Shown here piece after piece: positions 46,204 through 56,799 of a stretch of DNA of 64,000 nt. Each line of letters opens with the position of its first letter. The first letter of the stretch is position 1. Below the pieces are notes generated by a model that was given only the letters and a program-made list of their open reading frames with translations, was not told where the DNA came from and did no database searches. The stretch lies in assembly GCF_001984215.1 (NCBI RefSeq), contig NZ_CP019420.1, positions 3,224,001-3,288,000 of the forward strand. Reading direction: 5' to 3'. Both the position numbers and the translations under genes were made by a program. Source of the DNA: Mycobacterium sp. MS1601 (GTDB taxonomy: Bacteria > Actinomycetota > Actinomycetes > Mycobacteriales > Mycobacteriaceae).

Positions 46204-46780
46204 GGTACTGCACCGCCATATCCACCAGTGTTCGGCGCTCCCGCTGCCAGTCGATGGACTGGTTGACAATCATTTCGGCCAGCACCATGCCGCGGAGCGC
46301 CGCCCAGATCACCTCGGCCACCTCACGATCAGCCGGATCATCGGAGATCAACCGGCCCAGCCCACTGAGCGCCGCGCTCATCTCCAGCAAATGCCGCTTC
46401 GGCGACTCCCCACGAGTGGCTCGCAGGATCTCGAAGGCAGCCATCGAGGTGGGGCTGCTGTAGCAGCCCCAGGCCAGGTCCACCACGGTCTCGATACGCT
46501 GCTGCAACGGCAGATCGGAGACCTCCGCCGCCGACAGGCTCTCCAGCAGCTTGGCTACCCCGTCGTCCACCACTGCGGCCAGCAGTCCGTTTCGGTCGCC
46601 GAAGTGGTACTGAATGACGCCCCAAGTGACTCCCGCGCGCTCGGCGACGTGTTTGGCCGTCGCGGCCGGGAAGCCCTCTTCGACGATGCAGTGCACGGTT
46701 TCGGCGATGATCTTGGCGCGCGTGTCGTCGCCGCGCTTACGGGGAGCGGACGTGGAACGGGTCGCGACCGAAGTTTTCAT
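46196..46780 (-). CDS. TetR-family transcriptional regulator
   Basis: A regulator of 194 residues. The N-terminal helix-turn-helix (about 22-65) reads A-T-A-K-H-V-A-E-R-A-G-V-T-W-G-V-I-Q-Y-H-F-G. The C-terminal ligand domain is helical. ATG 46780 is preferred; an open extension upstream would overlap the divergent gene's start region. The 38-base gap to the divergent gene at 46819 is AT-rich (TTTATAACATT) and a likely operator/promoter site. Confidence 0.88.
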   Translation of the reverse strand: MKTSVATRSTSAPRKRGDDTRAKIIAETVHCIVEEGFPAATAKHVAERAGVTWGVIQYHFGDRNGLLAAVVDDGVAKLLESLSAAEVSDLPLQQRIETVVDLAWGCYSSPTSMAAFEILRATRGESPKRHLLEMSAALSGLGRLISDDPADREVAEVIWAALRGMVLAEMIVNQSIDWQRERRTLVDMAVQYLS

Positions 46781-46818
46781 CGTTGACTTTATAACATTGC
46801 CAGCTCTATGTTTGGGGC

Positions 46819-48048
46819 GTGACCGCAGCCCACAGCCGTTACGCGTCATTGTCCAGGGACGAGCTGGCCACCCTGGTGCCGGAGCTCCTGCTCATCGGCC
46901 AACTGATCGACCGGTCCGGAATGGCCTGGTGTATCAGTCATTTCGGTCGCGAAGAGATGCTGCAGGTCGCCATCGAGGAGTGGATGGGCGCCAGCCCCAT
47001 TTACACCCGTCGCATGCAGAAAGCGCTGAAGTACGAAGGCGTCGACATCTTCACCATCTTCAAAGGTCTGCAGCTCGACATCGGAGCTCCGCCGCAGTTC
47101 ATGGACTTCCGCTACACCGTGCATGACCGCTGGCATGGTGAATTCCATCTGGACCACTGCGGCGCACTGCTCGACGTCGAGCCGATGGGTGAGGATTACG
47201 TGCGCGGCATGTGCCACGACATCGAGGACCCCACGTTCGATGCGACAGCCGTGGCGACCAATCGCCGCGCCCAGATCCGCCCGATTCACCGTCCGCCGCG
47301 CACCCCGGCCGACCGCCACCCGCACTGCGCCTGGACGGTGACCATCGATGACTCCCATCCTGAAGTCGAGGACCATCCGCATCTGGCGTTGGTGGACGAA
47401 AGTAAAGCTGCCAGTTGGGAACTGAGGCCGATCGACCTCAGCGACGACGGCCAGGCCGACTACTCCGGGGACCTGCAGGCCGATTTCGATTTCGCCGCGT
47501 TCTCGAAATCCGCGCTGGTTCGCATAGCCGACGAGGTGTGCCTGCAGATGCACCTGCTGAACCTCTCGTTCATCATCTCTGTCAACAAGCGCGCCAACGA
47601 AGAACTGGCCAAGGAGATCTGCACCAAACAGCTGATCGGCCTGGCGGGCATCGCCGCTGAACGCATTCACCGGGCCCTCAAGCTGCCGACGGGTATCGAG
47701 GAAGTGCAACGCGTGCTCGAGCTGCACCCGCTGCTCAACCCCGCCGGCTACGTCGACGCCGAGTTCGAGCGCGGTCGGGTGCATGTTCGACGCTCAGCCG
47801 CCCACGACGACGGCGCGTGGATCTCGCTGTGCGGTCCTGGGGTGACGGGGCCTCTGCAGGCCGTTGCCACTGCCGTCGACCCGTACGTCGCCGTCGATGT
47901 CACCGGCACCGACACCGACTGGACCGCTGAACTGCAGCACAGTGACACCGCCGCCAAGGAATCCTCCGAAGTCGAAGTGGTCAAGTTCAGCGGCGGCGCC
48001 AGCTTCACCTTCGAGTCCCGTAAGTCCTTGCCGCTGACCGTCGTCTGA
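46819..48048 (+). CDS. Conserved mycobacterial protein, Rv0311-like
   Basis: A protein of 409 residues, the same length I recall for Rv0311. A conserved core has H-G-E-F-H-L-D-H-C-G-A-L-L-D-V-E-P and M-C-H-D-I-E-D-P-T-F. The His/Cys/Asp clustering could bind metal or form an active site, but no family function is known to me. The start is GTG, 38 bases from the divergent TetR gene, which may control it. Confidence 0.8.
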   Translation: MTAAHSRYASLSRDELATLVPELLLIGQLIDRSGMAWCISHFGREEMLQVAIEEWMGASPIYTRRMQKALKYEGVDIFTIFKGLQLDIGAPPQFMDFRYTVHDRWHGEFHLDHCGALLDVEPMGEDYVRGMCHDIEDPTFDATAVATNRRAQIRPIHRPPRTPADRHPHCAWTVTIDDSHPEVEDHPHLALVDESKAASWELRPIDLSDDGQADYSGDLQADFDFAAFSKSALVRIADEVCLQMHLLNLSFIISVNKRANEELAKEICTKQLIGLAGIAAERIHRALKLPTGIEEVQRVLELHPLLNPAGYVDAEFERGRVHVRRSAAHDDGAWISLCGPGVTGPLQAVATAVDPYVAVDVTGTDTDWTAELQHSDTAAKESSEVEVVKFSGGASFTFESRKSLPLTVV

Positions 48049-48222
48049 TGCCCTATCGGGTGGTGCAAGGGGCCCCGTGAGATTGGCCGCGAATCCCTGT
48101 GCGGTGCCTGGTTGTCGTACATAGCCAAGTCATAGCTTCCAGGGTGGGTGTCGGGTTGCCCCTGGACGGCGTTCAACGGCTAGGGTGGCCTCTCGACTGC
48201 CGTCCAGTACAAGGTGTGAGAA

Positions 48223-50019
48223 GTGAGCGACCCCTACGGGTTGTCCATCGGGACAACCAACTTGGTTGCCGCGCGTGTCGGAGCTCCGCCGGTGACGCGC
48301 CGCTCCGTGTTGACCCTGTACGGGCACCGGCCTGCCGAGGTGGGCCTGCCGTCGGACAATCCGAACCTCACCGAACCGGGCTTGGTGCTGCGCGGATTCG
48401 TCGAGCGTATCGGCGACCCGGTGCCCCTCATCGCCGTCGACGGCTCACCGCATCAGGCTGACCAGCTCCTGGTCGAAGCGCTCGGCGCCATGGCCGACGC
48501 GGCCGGCGGTCCCGGGCCCGGTAGTGACATCGTGATCTCCGTTCCCGCGCACTGGGCAGGGTCGGCGGTGCGTGCGCTGGAAGCAGCGCTGCGCGGCAAC
48601 CGCAAGCTGGCGCCGTCCGGGGTGGCTCCGCGACTGCTGTCCGATGCGGTGACCGCATTGACGGCCCTACAGGTCAACCCGGGGCTGGCCGCCAGCGGCA
48701 TCGTCGCACTGCTCGACTTCGGCGGCAGTGGCACCAGCATCACCCTGGCCGACGCTGTAGCAGGGTTCCGGCCGATCGCCGAAACGGTGCGTTTTACTGA
48801 GTTCTCCGGCGACCAGGTGGATCAAGCCTTGCTCACCGCGGTCTTGGCCGACATCGGCAACCGCGGTGACGTGGATCCGGCTGCCACCGCGGCCGTGGGC
48901 TCGCTGGCGCGATTGCGGGACGAGTGCCGCCGCGCGAAAGAACGGCTCTCCGCTGAGACAGCGACCACAGTCAGTGTGCAGCTGCCCGGGGTCACCACTG
49001 AATCCCGTGTCACGCGAGGCGAACTGGAGGCACTGATCCGGCCGTCGCTCGACGGCGTGCTCACAACACTCGGCGATCTGTTGCAGCGCAACCGGATCGA
49101 CTGGTCGCAGCTCAGTGCTGTCGGCACGGTGGGCGGTGGAGCCTCCATACCGCTTGTCACACAGATGCTCTCGGAGCGCTCGGCTGTGCCGGTGGTCACC
49201 ACGGCATCGCCGGCACTCGACATTGCGGTGGGGTCGGCACTGATCGCCGCCCGCGGCCCCGATGCCGACGCTCCGACCGGCTTGTCCACGGCCCTGGGAG
49301 ATGCTGCCACCTCGTCGTTGGGTGCCGCGGCGCTGCAGCCTGATCCGTCTGCGCCCGGTTCGTCGACGTTCCGTGCGCTGGCGTGGTCGCAGGACGACGA
49401 CAATGTCGCCGACCCGGTGCCGTACCAGGGCGAGTACGAGAGCCCTTACGAGCAGGCGAATCCGTACTCGATGCCCACCGGCGCCCGCCCGCAGATCCAA
49501 TACACCCCCGCCACCGGGACTTTCGAAGAGCCGAAATCGAAGTTCCGCTTTCCGCAATTGGCGCTGGCCGCGGCGGCACTGATCGCCGTGGTGGCAATCG
49601 GGGGCGTCGCCTACACGCTCACCACTGATTCGTCGAGCACGGCACCCACCACGCCGACCACCGTTGCCCCGCCACCGGTGACCACCACGGAACTGCCGCC
49701 TCCGCCGCCGGTCACCACCGAGCCGCCGCCCCCGCCGCCGGTCGAGACCACCTACGTTCCACCGCCGCCGGAGACGACGTACATCACCATCACCCCGAGC
49801 CAGGAGCCGCCGCCGCCACCGCCGGAGACGACGACCACCACGCCGCCAACTACGACAACAACGACCACCACAACGACGACCACCACAACAACAACCACGA
49901 CGACCACGCCGACCACCACGACAACGACTCCGCCGCCGATGACGACGACACATCTGAACATCCCGTTCCTGCCGGTGCCCATCCCGATCCAGGTACCCAA
50001 CCGCGACGCGCAGCCGTAG
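48223..50019 (+). CDS. Hsp70/actin-fold membrane protein with Pro/Thr-rich tail, Rv0312-like
   Basis: A protein of 598 residues. The N-terminal 340 residues show an Hsp70-like ATPase fold: G-L-S-I-G-T-T-N-L near the start, L-L-D-F-G-G-S-G-T near 166 and V-G-G-G-A-S-I-P near 306. There is no canonical substrate-binding domain. After a polar linker, one transmembrane helix (about 443-465) leads to an extracellular Pro-rich stretch and a run of about 20 consecutive Thr residues. ATP binding inside and a wall-facing stalk outside are inferred. It matches Rv0312 by position. Confidence 0.85.
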   Translation: MSDPYGLSIGTTNLVAARVGAPPVTRRSVLTLYGHRPAEVGLPSDNPNLTEPGLVLRGFVERIGDPVPLIAVDGSPHQADQLLVEALGAMADAAGGPGPGSDIVISVPAHWAGSAVRALEAALRGNRKLAPSGVAPRLLSDAVTALTALQVNPGLAASGIVALLDFGGSGTSITLADAVAGFRPIAETVRFTEFSGDQVDQALLTAVLADIGNRGDVDPAATAAVGSLARLRDECRRAKERLSAETATTVSVQLPGVTTESRVTRGELEALIRPSLDGVLTTLGDLLQRNRIDWSQLSAVGTVGGGASIPLVTQMLSERSAVPVVTTASPALDIAVGSALIAARGPDADAPTGLSTALGDAATSSLGAAALQPDPSAPGSSTFRALAWSQDDDNVADPVPYQGEYESPYEQANPYSMPTGARPQIQYTPATGTFEEPKSKFRFPQLALAAAALIAVVAIGGVAYTLTTDSSSTAPTTPTTVAPPPVTTTELPPPPPVTTEPPPPPPVETTYVPPPPETTYITITPSQEPPPPPPETTTTTPPTTTTTTTTTTTTTTTTTTTTPTTTTTTPPPMTTTHLNIPFLPVPIPIQVPNRDAQP

Positions 50020-50055
50020 CCTCGGTGTGCTCGTGACCGGTGGCACACTGGAACC

Positions 50056-50442
50056 ATGAGCAGCAGCAATAATCCCTTCGGCTTTGATCCCGAAGACTTC
50101 GACCGCATGGTGCGCGAAGCAGGAGAAGGTCTGCGCGAAGCATTCGGACGGGTTTTCGAACCCGGAAGCCAGCGAGGCGGCTGGAACGTGTTCTTCGACC
50201 AGGGTCGCACCACCCGCGCCCGCCAGGAACCCGAGACCACCGGTGACGCCGGTGACGGGGTGTGGGCCATCTACACCGTCACCGACGACGGGTCCGCCAC
50301 GGTGGAACAGGTGTTCGCCACCGAGTTGGACGCGCTACGCGCCAACAAACACAACACCGATTCCAAGCGCAAGGTGCGGTTTCTGCCCTACGGAATCGCA
50401 GTCAGCGCACTGGATGACACAGTTAGCGACGAGACTTCGTAG
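50056..50442 (+). CDS. Conserved actinobacterial protein, Rv0313-like
   Basis: A protein of 128 residues, the same length I recall for Rv0313. It has a Phe/Asp/Gly-rich N-terminus (N-P-F-G-F-D-P-E-D-F-D-R) and a beta-rich C-terminal half with G-V-W-A-I-Y-T-V and V-R-F-L-P-Y-G-I. No function is known to me. It lies 36 bases after the Hsp70-like gene and is probably co-transcribed. Its 3' end overlaps the decayed DoxX gene on the other strand. Confidence 0.8.
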   Translation: MSSSNNPFGFDPEDFDRMVREAGEGLREAFGRVFEPGSQRGGWNVFFDQGRTTRARQEPETTGDAGDGVWAIYTVTDDGSATVEQVFATELDALRANKHNTDSKRKVRFLPYGIAVSALDDTVSDETS

Positions 50443-50822
50443 CCGCTGTCGAACACAGCGACCACGCCACCACCACCGGCTGAAACAGCAAACGCATAAG
50501 CCGCTCGGTCTCGCTGTTGCGCCCGAAGCCGTCGCCGTGGTTGAGGAATTGCGCGATGTTGCCGGGGAACACCGCCACGAAGAACCCCGCCAGTAGGCGT
50601 GAGCAGTGCCAATCCCACGCCGAGTGCTATCTCGACGCCGCCGGTGGCCATGCCGACACCGTCGGCATCCATCGGAACTGATGTCGGCACCGGTGTCTTG
50701 AACTCCTCGCGGCCCCAGAACAGATGAGAGAGCCCGGCGAAAATCGTGGCGCCGGCGAGCACCAGTCGTGCCGTAGTGCGGGCGGGCGTGGTGAGCGGCG
50801 GGGGAGGTAGCTCAACTCGCAT
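50423..50822 (-). pseudogene. Frameshifted DoxX-family membrane protein gene
   Basis: The N-terminal half in one frame (T-A-R-L-V-L-A-G-A-T-I-F-A-G-L-S-H-L-F-W) and the C-terminal half in another (F-F-V-A-V-F-P-G-N-I-A-Q-F-L-N-H) together make a DoxX-like four-helix protein. The frame changes near 50592-50600. At the joint about ten residues usual in the family seem missing, so a small deletion rather than a one-base slip is likely. The stop in the second frame is TAA at 50423-50425. Confidence 0.75.
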
Positions 50823-51063
50823 CGTGCGGGATTTTTCCCCACTACGACCCGCTCAACCAACCGGTTGCGCGGGCGTAAGTTTCAGGAATGTTTCCTGTCA
50901 AAGGGCTGTGAACGCTGGAAAATTTCCGGCCTTAAGGTGCATTTTCTGACTTTTTCGCCCAAGATGGCTACCCGAATCCTGTGAGAAGCGTAGCTGTGGA
51001 CGGGTCGTGCCCCGGAAAATATCCGGTGCCCGCGCAGCCCACGGAACGAACTGAGGAGCGAGC

Positions 51064-52739
51064 ATGTCCATGTTGGGCACAACTCTGCGCAAAGCAGTTG
51101 CCCTGATCTCTGTCGGCGCGGTCGCCGCTTTCGGCGTCGCTGCCTGCGGGAGCGACGACGAAGGGGGCGGGTCGGGTGGATCCGGCGGCTCGGGTGGAGG
51201 AGGCGAGATCAACATCACGATGACGTCGTTCCCCGACTACATCGACCCGCAGCTGTCCTACACCGTGGAGGGGTGGGAGACGCTCTACAACGTCTACACG
51301 CCTCTGCTGACCTACAAACACGCCAAGGGGGAGGACGGCACCGAGGTGGTGCCGGCGCTGGCCGAGGCCATGCCCGAGGTCTCGCCCGACGGCTTGACCT
51401 ACAAACTCAAGCTGCGTTCTGACATGTTGTACTCCGACGGCACCCCGATCAAGGCCTCGGATTTCACCTACGCCATCCAGCGCCTGTTCAAAGCGGACTC
51501 GGGTGGATCGGTGTTCTTCAACGGCATCGTCGGCGCACCGGAGTACGCCGAAGGCACCGCCGACACCATCAGCGGCATCGTCACCGACGACGCCACCGGT
51601 GACATCACCATCACCCTCGACGCGCCGAACGGCACTTTCGAGAACGTCCTCGGCCTGATGTTCGCCGCGCCCGTTCCGCCCAGCACGCCGCTGGCCGATG
51701 ACGCGACCAACAGCCCGCCACCGTCCAGCGGACCGTTCATGATCACCAATGTCGAAGCGCCGCAGACGTTGACGCTTGAGCGCAACCCGAACTTCAAGAC
51801 CGTCAAGGACGCGGGGGCCACGGAGGTGGCCGACGCGGGCGTCGACAAGATCATCGTCACCCAGAACAAGAGCAACACCGCGCAGGTGACCGGGGTGGAG
51901 CAGAACACCATCGACTTCATGGTGGACCCGCCCGACGCCGATCGCCTGCAAGAGGTGAAATCCCGTTTCGGAGAACGTTTCCGAATGGAGGAGTCGATCA
52001 ACACCTACTACTTCTGGATGAACAACCAAACCGCGCCGTTCAACGACGTGCGGGTACGCCAGGCGGTCAACTACGCCATCGACCCGGAGGCGCTCAACCG
52101 GGTGTTCGGCGGCCGGATGCACCCAACTCAGCAGATCCTCCCACCGGGTATGCCCGGCTACCAGGAATACAAGCTGTACCCCGGCCCGGACATGGACAAG
52201 GCGAAAGCGCTGCTGGCCGAGGCCAATCCGTCCGACATGGACATCACGGTGTGGACCAACGACGAGCCGGACCGCAAGCGCATCGGCGAGTACTACCACG
52301 ACGTGCTCAACCAGCTGGGCTTCAACGCGACGCTGAAGGTGCTCGCCGGTGACGTCTACTTCACCACCATCGGCAACCAGTCCACGCCGGACCTGGACAC
52401 CGGTTTCGGCAACTGGTTCCAGGACTTCCCCACCCGGACGACTTCTTCCGGCCACTTCTGGACACCGACGCCATCCTTCCGACCAACGGCAACAACTTCT
52501 CGAGGGCGTCGATCCCCGAACTGGACGCCAAGATGGATGAGCTGCTGACCAAGCAACTCACCGACGAAGGGGTGGAGCAGGGGTACGCCGACCTGGACAA
52601 GGCGTACATGGAGCAGGCGGTGTGGGCGCCGTACGGCAACGAGCAGTACACCACCTTCGTCTCAGACCGGATCGACTTCGACAATGCCTACAGCCATCTC
52701 CTGTTCAACCAGGACTGGTCGGCTCTGTCGCTGAAGTAA
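51064..52739 (+). pseudogene. Peptide ABC transporter substrate-binding lipoprotein, frameshifted
   Basis: A family 5 (DppA/OppA-like) binding protein with lipobox V-A-A-C near Cys31, then a Gly/Ser linker. The frame is good to about residue 456 (N-W-F-Q-D-F-P). It then runs into nonsense and stops at 52548. The next frame continues with H-P-D-D-F-F-G-H and ends properly at 52739 (W-S-A-L-S-L-K). One C appears missing from the C-run at 52428-52431. The 241-base gap upstream, with GAGGAG before the ATG, should hold the operon promoter. Confidence 0.85.
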
Positions 52740-52741
52740 CG

Positions 52742-53779
52742 GTGTCCACCCCGACTGAGCCAGTGGAGGCGCCCGGGGAGCCCGTGCTCCCTGCGGGCGT
52801 CCCCGCTGCGCAGATCCGTGGTCGCAGCCCGTGGTACCTCGCGTGGCTGCGCCTGCGGCGCAACAAGATCGCGCTCGCCTTCGGCGTGCTGTTCATCCTG
52901 ATCGTCGGATTCTGCCTGGCGGCGCCGCTGTGGGCCGACTATGTGGCCCACACCGGCCCGAACGAGAACCACATCACCGACACCGTGACGATCGACGGCC
53001 AGGAGACGGACGTGGTGTCACCCGACGGCACCCCGATTGGCCCCGGCCTGCACGGCCGGTATCTGCTGGGCGCCGACCAGAACGGACGCGACGTGATGGT
53101 CCGCCTGATGTACGGCGGGCGGACGTCTATCTACATCGGCGTGGCAGCGGCGGCCATCACCACCGTGCTGGCGGTGCTGGTCGGCCTGGTCTGCGGGTAC
53201 TTCCGCGGCTGGATCGACGCGGTGCTGTCCCGTGTGATGGACGTGGTGTGGGCCTTCCCGGTGCTGCTGCTCGGCATCGCGTTGGGTACCGCACTTGCGT
53301 TGGGCGGGTTGAAGATCGGCGGACTCGAGGTCGCCGGGGACTCGCTGTGGATCCCGATCATGATCATCGGTCTGGTGTACGTGCCCTACATGGCGCGGCC
53401 CATCCGCGGTGAGATCCTGGCGCTGCGCGAGAAGGAGTTCGTCGACGCCGCGGTGGCGCAGGGCAAGGGGCCCATTCGCATCATGGCCACCGAGCTGCTG
53501 CCCAACGTGGTGTCCACCATCATCGTGTTCTTCACGCTGAACATCGCCAACAACATGCTGCTGGAATCGGCGCTGTCGTTCCTGGGGGCCGGCGTGCGGG
53601 CACCCAACGCCTCGTGGGGCACCATGATCGCCGACGGCTACCAGAACATCTACACCGCACCGCACCTGACCATCGTTCCCGGCCTGATGATCGTGTTGAC
53701 AGTGCTGTCGCTCAACGTCTTCGGTGACGGCCTCCGGGACGCGCTGGACCCGCGCGCCAAGATCAGGATGGAGCACTGA
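52742..53779 (+). CDS. dppC: Peptide ABC transporter permease, DppC type
   Basis: An inner-membrane permease of 345 residues. A long cytosolic N-terminus precedes the first helix (about 45-65). An extracellular domain and about five further helices follow, with the EAA-loop region E-F-V-D-A-A-V-A-Q-G-K-G typical of DppC/OppC. GTG 52742 starts two bases after the binding-protein stop. Here the C-type permease precedes the B-type, the reverse of the usual dpp order. Confidence 0.88.
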   Translation: MSTPTEPVEAPGEPVLPAGVPAAQIRGRSPWYLAWLRLRRNKIALAFGVLFILIVGFCLAAPLWADYVAHTGPNENHITDTVTIDGQETDVVSPDGTPIGPGLHGRYLLGADQNGRDVMVRLMYGGRTSIYIGVAAAAITTVLAVLVGLVCGYFRGWIDAVLSRVMDVVWAFPVLLLGIALGTALALGGLKIGGLEVAGDSLWIPIMIIGLVYVPYMARPIRGEILALREKEFVDAAVAQGKGPIRIMATELLPNVVSTIIVFFTLNIANNMLLESALSFLGAGVRAPNASWGTMIADGYQNIYTAPHLTIVPGLMIVLTVLSLNVFGDGLRDALDPRAKIRMEH

Positions 53780-54741
53780 TGGTCCGCTTCGTCACCCGGC
53801 GCCTGATCGGGATGGTGGCGGTGCTGTTCGCCATCTCGATCCTGGTGTTCCTGATCTTCAACGTCATCCCGAACTCCGACCCGGCGGTACGCATTGCCGG
53901 CAAGAACGCCGACCCGGAGCTGATCGCCAGGGTCAGCGCCGATCTTGGCCTCGACCAACCGCTGCCGGTGCAGTACTTCACCATGATGAAGCAGATCCTC
54001 ACCGGTGAGTTGACGTCGTACGCCAGCTCGCTCAACGTGGGCGAGCAGATCTGGAAAGGTCTGCCCGCCACCCTCTCGCTGTGTGTGGGTGCCGCGGTGC
54101 TGTGGATGGCGCTGGCCGTGGTGTTCGGGTACCTGTCTGCGGTGCACGCGGGCAAGTTCACCGATCGGGCGCTGACCGTGCTGTCTCTGGTCGGTATTTC
54201 GATGCCGGTGTTCTGGCTCGCGGCAATCCTGCTGTACTACTTCACGTTCAAGATCCCGATCTTCCCCACCAGCAGTTACGTGCCGCTGACGAAAGACCCG
54301 GTGGACTGGGCGTATCACCTGATCCTGCCGTGGATCACCTTGGCGGTGCTCTACGTCGGTTTCTACAGTCGCGTGCTGCGCTCCAACATGCTCGACGTGA
54401 TGAACGAGGACCACGTGCGCACCGCGCGGGCCAAGGGCATCAGCGAACGGCAGGTGCGGATCAAACACGTGCTGCGCAACTCGATGATCCCGATCGTCAC
54501 CCTGTTCGGCCTCGACTTCGGGGCGGTGGTGGGTGGTGGGGCCATCCTCACCGAAACCGTCTTCAACATCAACGGGGTCGGACTGTACGCGGGGCAGGCG
54601 ATCGGCACTCTGGACCTACCGCCACTGATGGGAGTCACGATGTTCGGGGCGTTTTTCATCGTGTTGTTCAACACGCTGGTCGACATCGCCTACGCGTTCC
54701 TGGATCCGCGGATCCGACTGGGACAGGAGGCCCCGGCATGA
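53779..54741 (+). CDS. dppB: Peptide ABC transporter permease, DppB type
   Basis: A permease of 320 residues with the DppB/OppB layout: [10 protein letters not shown] at the start, [11 protein letters not shown], then six helices. The EAA loop reads [12 protein letters not shown]. The ATG shares its A with the previous stop, and its stop overlaps the next ATG by four bases. Confidence 0.9.
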   Translation: MVRFVTRRLIGMVAVLFAISILVFLIFNVIPNSDPAVRIAGKNADPELIARVSADLGLDQPLPVQYFTMMKQILTGELTSYASSLNVGEQIWKGLPATLSLCVGAAVLWMALAVVFGYLSAVHAGKFTDRALTVLSLVGISMPVFWLAAILLYYFTFKIPIFPTSSYVPLTKDPVDWAYHLILPWITLAVLYVGFYSRVLRSNMLDVMNEDHVRTARAKGISERQVRIKHVLRNSMIPIVTLFGLDFGAVVGGGAILTETVFNINGVGLYAGQAIGTLDLPPLMGVTMFGAFFIVLFNTLVDIAYAFLDPRIRLGQEAPA

Positions 54742-55757
54742 GCCCGATCCTCGAAGTCCACGATCTGCGAGTGGGTTTCGCCACCGAGGACGGTGTGGTC
54801 AGCGCTGTCGACGGGGTGTCTTTCGACCTGAAGGCCGGCGAGGTGTTGGCCATCGTCGGCGAATCCGGCTCCGGCAAGAGCGTCACGGCACAGACTCTGA
54901 TGGGGCTGACCCGCGCCACGAACGCCAAGATCGCCGGCTCCGTGCTGTATCGCGGCGAGGACCTGACCGAATTGGGTGACGACGAGTTGCGCAAGGTCCG
55001 CGGTGAGAACATCGCCATGGTGTTCCAGGACCCGATGACCTCGCTGAACCCGGTGTACCGGGTGGGTGACCAGATCGCCGAGATGATCCGCGCCCACCGC
55101 GACGTGTCCCGCTCGGAGGCGCGTGATCAAGCTGTGGAACTGCTTCGCTCGGTGGGGATTCCGAATCCCGAGCGCCGCATCAAGGATTACCCCCACGAGT
55201 TCTCCGGAGGCATGCGCCAGCGCGTGATGATCGCGATGGCGCTGGCTCTGGAACCCGATGTGCTGATCGCCGATGAGCCCACCACCGCGCTGGACGTCAC
55301 CATCCAGGCGCAGATCCTACGGCTGATCGATGAACTCAACCGCGAGCGTGAACTCGCGGTCATCCTGATCACCCACGATCTCGGTGTGGTCGCGGAGGTG
55401 GCCGACCGGGTGGTGGTGATGTACGCCGGGCACGTCGTGGAGGACGCGACGGTCGAGGAGATCTTCTACAACCCCCAACATCCGTACACGTGGGGACTTT
55501 TCGGGTCATTGACACCGCTGGACGCACCGCAGCACAGCCGGCTGCCGCAGATCGGCGGAGCCCCGCCGTCGCTGCTGTCACTGCCCACCGGGTGCCGGTT
55601 CGCGCCGCGGTGCCCGCACGTGTTCGACGCCTGTTCGCAGCCGCCACCTCTGACCGGTGACACACACCTGGACCGGTGTTGGCTCGAGCCGTCGCAGAAG
55701 CAGAGCCTGCGTGAGGTCGACGGCAGGATCGGACTGCGGAAGCCGGTGGCGTCATGA
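54738..55757 (+). CDS. dppD: Peptide ABC transporter ATP-binding protein, DppD type
   Basis: An ATPase of 339 residues. Walker A is GESGSGKS, the signature is F-S-G-G-M-R-Q-R, and Walker B is L-I-A-D-E-P. The oligopeptide-family C-terminal domain has the cysteine pattern C-R-F-A-P-R-C-P...C that can bind an iron-sulfur cluster in some homologues. Start ATG 54738 overlaps dppB by four bases; the open frame upstream is not used. Confidence 0.92.
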   Translation: MSPILEVHDLRVGFATEDGVVSAVDGVSFDLKAGEVLAIVGESGSGKSVTAQTLMGLTRATNAKIAGSVLYRGEDLTELGDDELRKVRGENIAMVFQDPMTSLNPVYRVGDQIAEMIRAHRDVSRSEARDQAVELLRSVGIPNPERRIKDYPHEFSGGMRQRVMIAMALALEPDVLIADEPTTALDVTIQAQILRLIDELNRERELAVILITHDLGVVAEVADRVVVMYAGHVVEDATVEEIFYNPQHPYTWGLFGSLTPLDAPQHSRLPQIGGAPPSLLSLPTGCRFAPRCPHVFDACSQPPPLTGDTHLDRCWLEPSQKQSLREVDGRIGLRKPVAS

Positions 55758-56755
55758 GCGCCCCGCTGCTCGAGGTCACCGATTTGGTGAAGCATTTCCC
55801 GATCAAAGCCGGTGCGGTGGTGGAGCGTGAGGTGGCTCGGGTGCGCGCGGTTGATGGCGTGAGCCTGGTGTTGCACGAGGGCGAGACGCTGGGGCTGGTG
55901 GGCGAGTCGGGCTGTGGGAAATCGACACTGTGCCGGCTGATCCTGCAGTTGATGACGCCGACGTCGGGGTCGGTGCGATTCGACGGCCAGGAGTTGGTGG
56001 GCCGAACGCGGCGCGAACTGCGGCCCATCCGGAAGAACATCCAGATGGTGTTCCAGGACCCCTACGCGTCACTGAACCCGCGCAAGCGCATCGGTCAGAT
56101 CATCGGCGACGCCATGGAACTGCACGGCCTGGCCAGTGGTGCCGACGCCAAGCGCCAAGTGCAGGAGCTGCTGGACCGGGTGGGGCTGCAGGCTGAGCAC
56201 TACAACCGGTTCCCCCACGAGTTCTCCGGCGGTCAGCGGCAGCGCATCGGGATCGCTCGGGCGGTGGCGTTGCGACCGAAGTTGATCATCGCCGACGAGC
56301 CGGTGTCGGCCCTGGATGTGTCCGTGCAGGCACAGATCATCAATCTCCTCGAAGACCTCCAGACCGAGTTCAAGCTGTCCTACCTGTTCGTTGCGCACGA
56401 TCTGGGTGTCGTCCGCCATGTGTCCGACCGGGTGGCCGTGATGTATCTGGGCAAGGTGGTGGAGACTGCTACGGCAAACGAGCTGTACAACAAGCCGTTT
56501 CACCCATACGCCAACGCGCTGTTGTCCGCGGTGCCGATCCCGGACCCGCGGCGCAACGCCGCCCGCGAGCGCCTGATACTCGAAGGCGACGTCCCCAGTC
56601 CGATCGATCCGCCGCCGGGCTGCCGGTTCCACACCCGATGCCGGTGGGCCACCGATGTGTGCAAGGTCGAGGAGCCACTGCTGGTGGAGCGTGAGTCCGC
56701 GCACCTGGCCGCATGCCACCATCCACGGCACCTCGAAGCGGTAGGGGCGCCTTAG
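55754..56755 (+). CDS. dppF: Peptide ABC transporter ATP-binding protein, DppF type
   Basis: The second ATPase of the importer, 333 residues. Walker A GESGCGKS, signature F-S-G-G-Q-R-Q-R and Walker B I-I-A-D-E-P are intact. The C-terminal oligopeptide domain carries C-R-F-H-T-R-C. It overlaps dppD by four bases and ends the operon. The 44-base gap to the converging SIS gene holds only a weak 5-bp hairpin. Confidence 0.92.
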   Translation: MSAPLLEVTDLVKHFPIKAGAVVEREVARVRAVDGVSLVLHEGETLGLVGESGCGKSTLCRLILQLMTPTSGSVRFDGQELVGRTRRELRPIRKNIQMVFQDPYASLNPRKRIGQIIGDAMELHGLASGADAKRQVQELLDRVGLQAEHYNRFPHEFSGGQRQRIGIARAVALRPKLIIADEPVSALDVSVQAQIINLLEDLQTEFKLSYLFVAHDLGVVRHVSDRVAVMYLGKVVETATANELYNKPFHPYANALLSAVPIPDPRRNAARERLILEGDVPSPIDPPPGCRFHTRCRWATDVCKVEEPLLVERESAHLAACHHPRHLEAVGAP

Positions 56756-56799
56756 TAGCTTGTCTCAGCCGCCTCCCGGGCGGGAGCGCAGGGACCCGG

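Noticed and set aside
49838..49930. ACN triplet array looked like a short tandem repeat or CRISPR-like array
   Set aside because: It is in frame within the Rv0312-like gene, encodes Thr only, and has no repeat-spacer structure.
50968..52455. 495-codon minus-strand frame across the peptide-binding protein gene
   Set aside because: It mirrors the third-position GC bias of the plus-strand gene, and its product is Val/Gly/Arg-rich without motifs.
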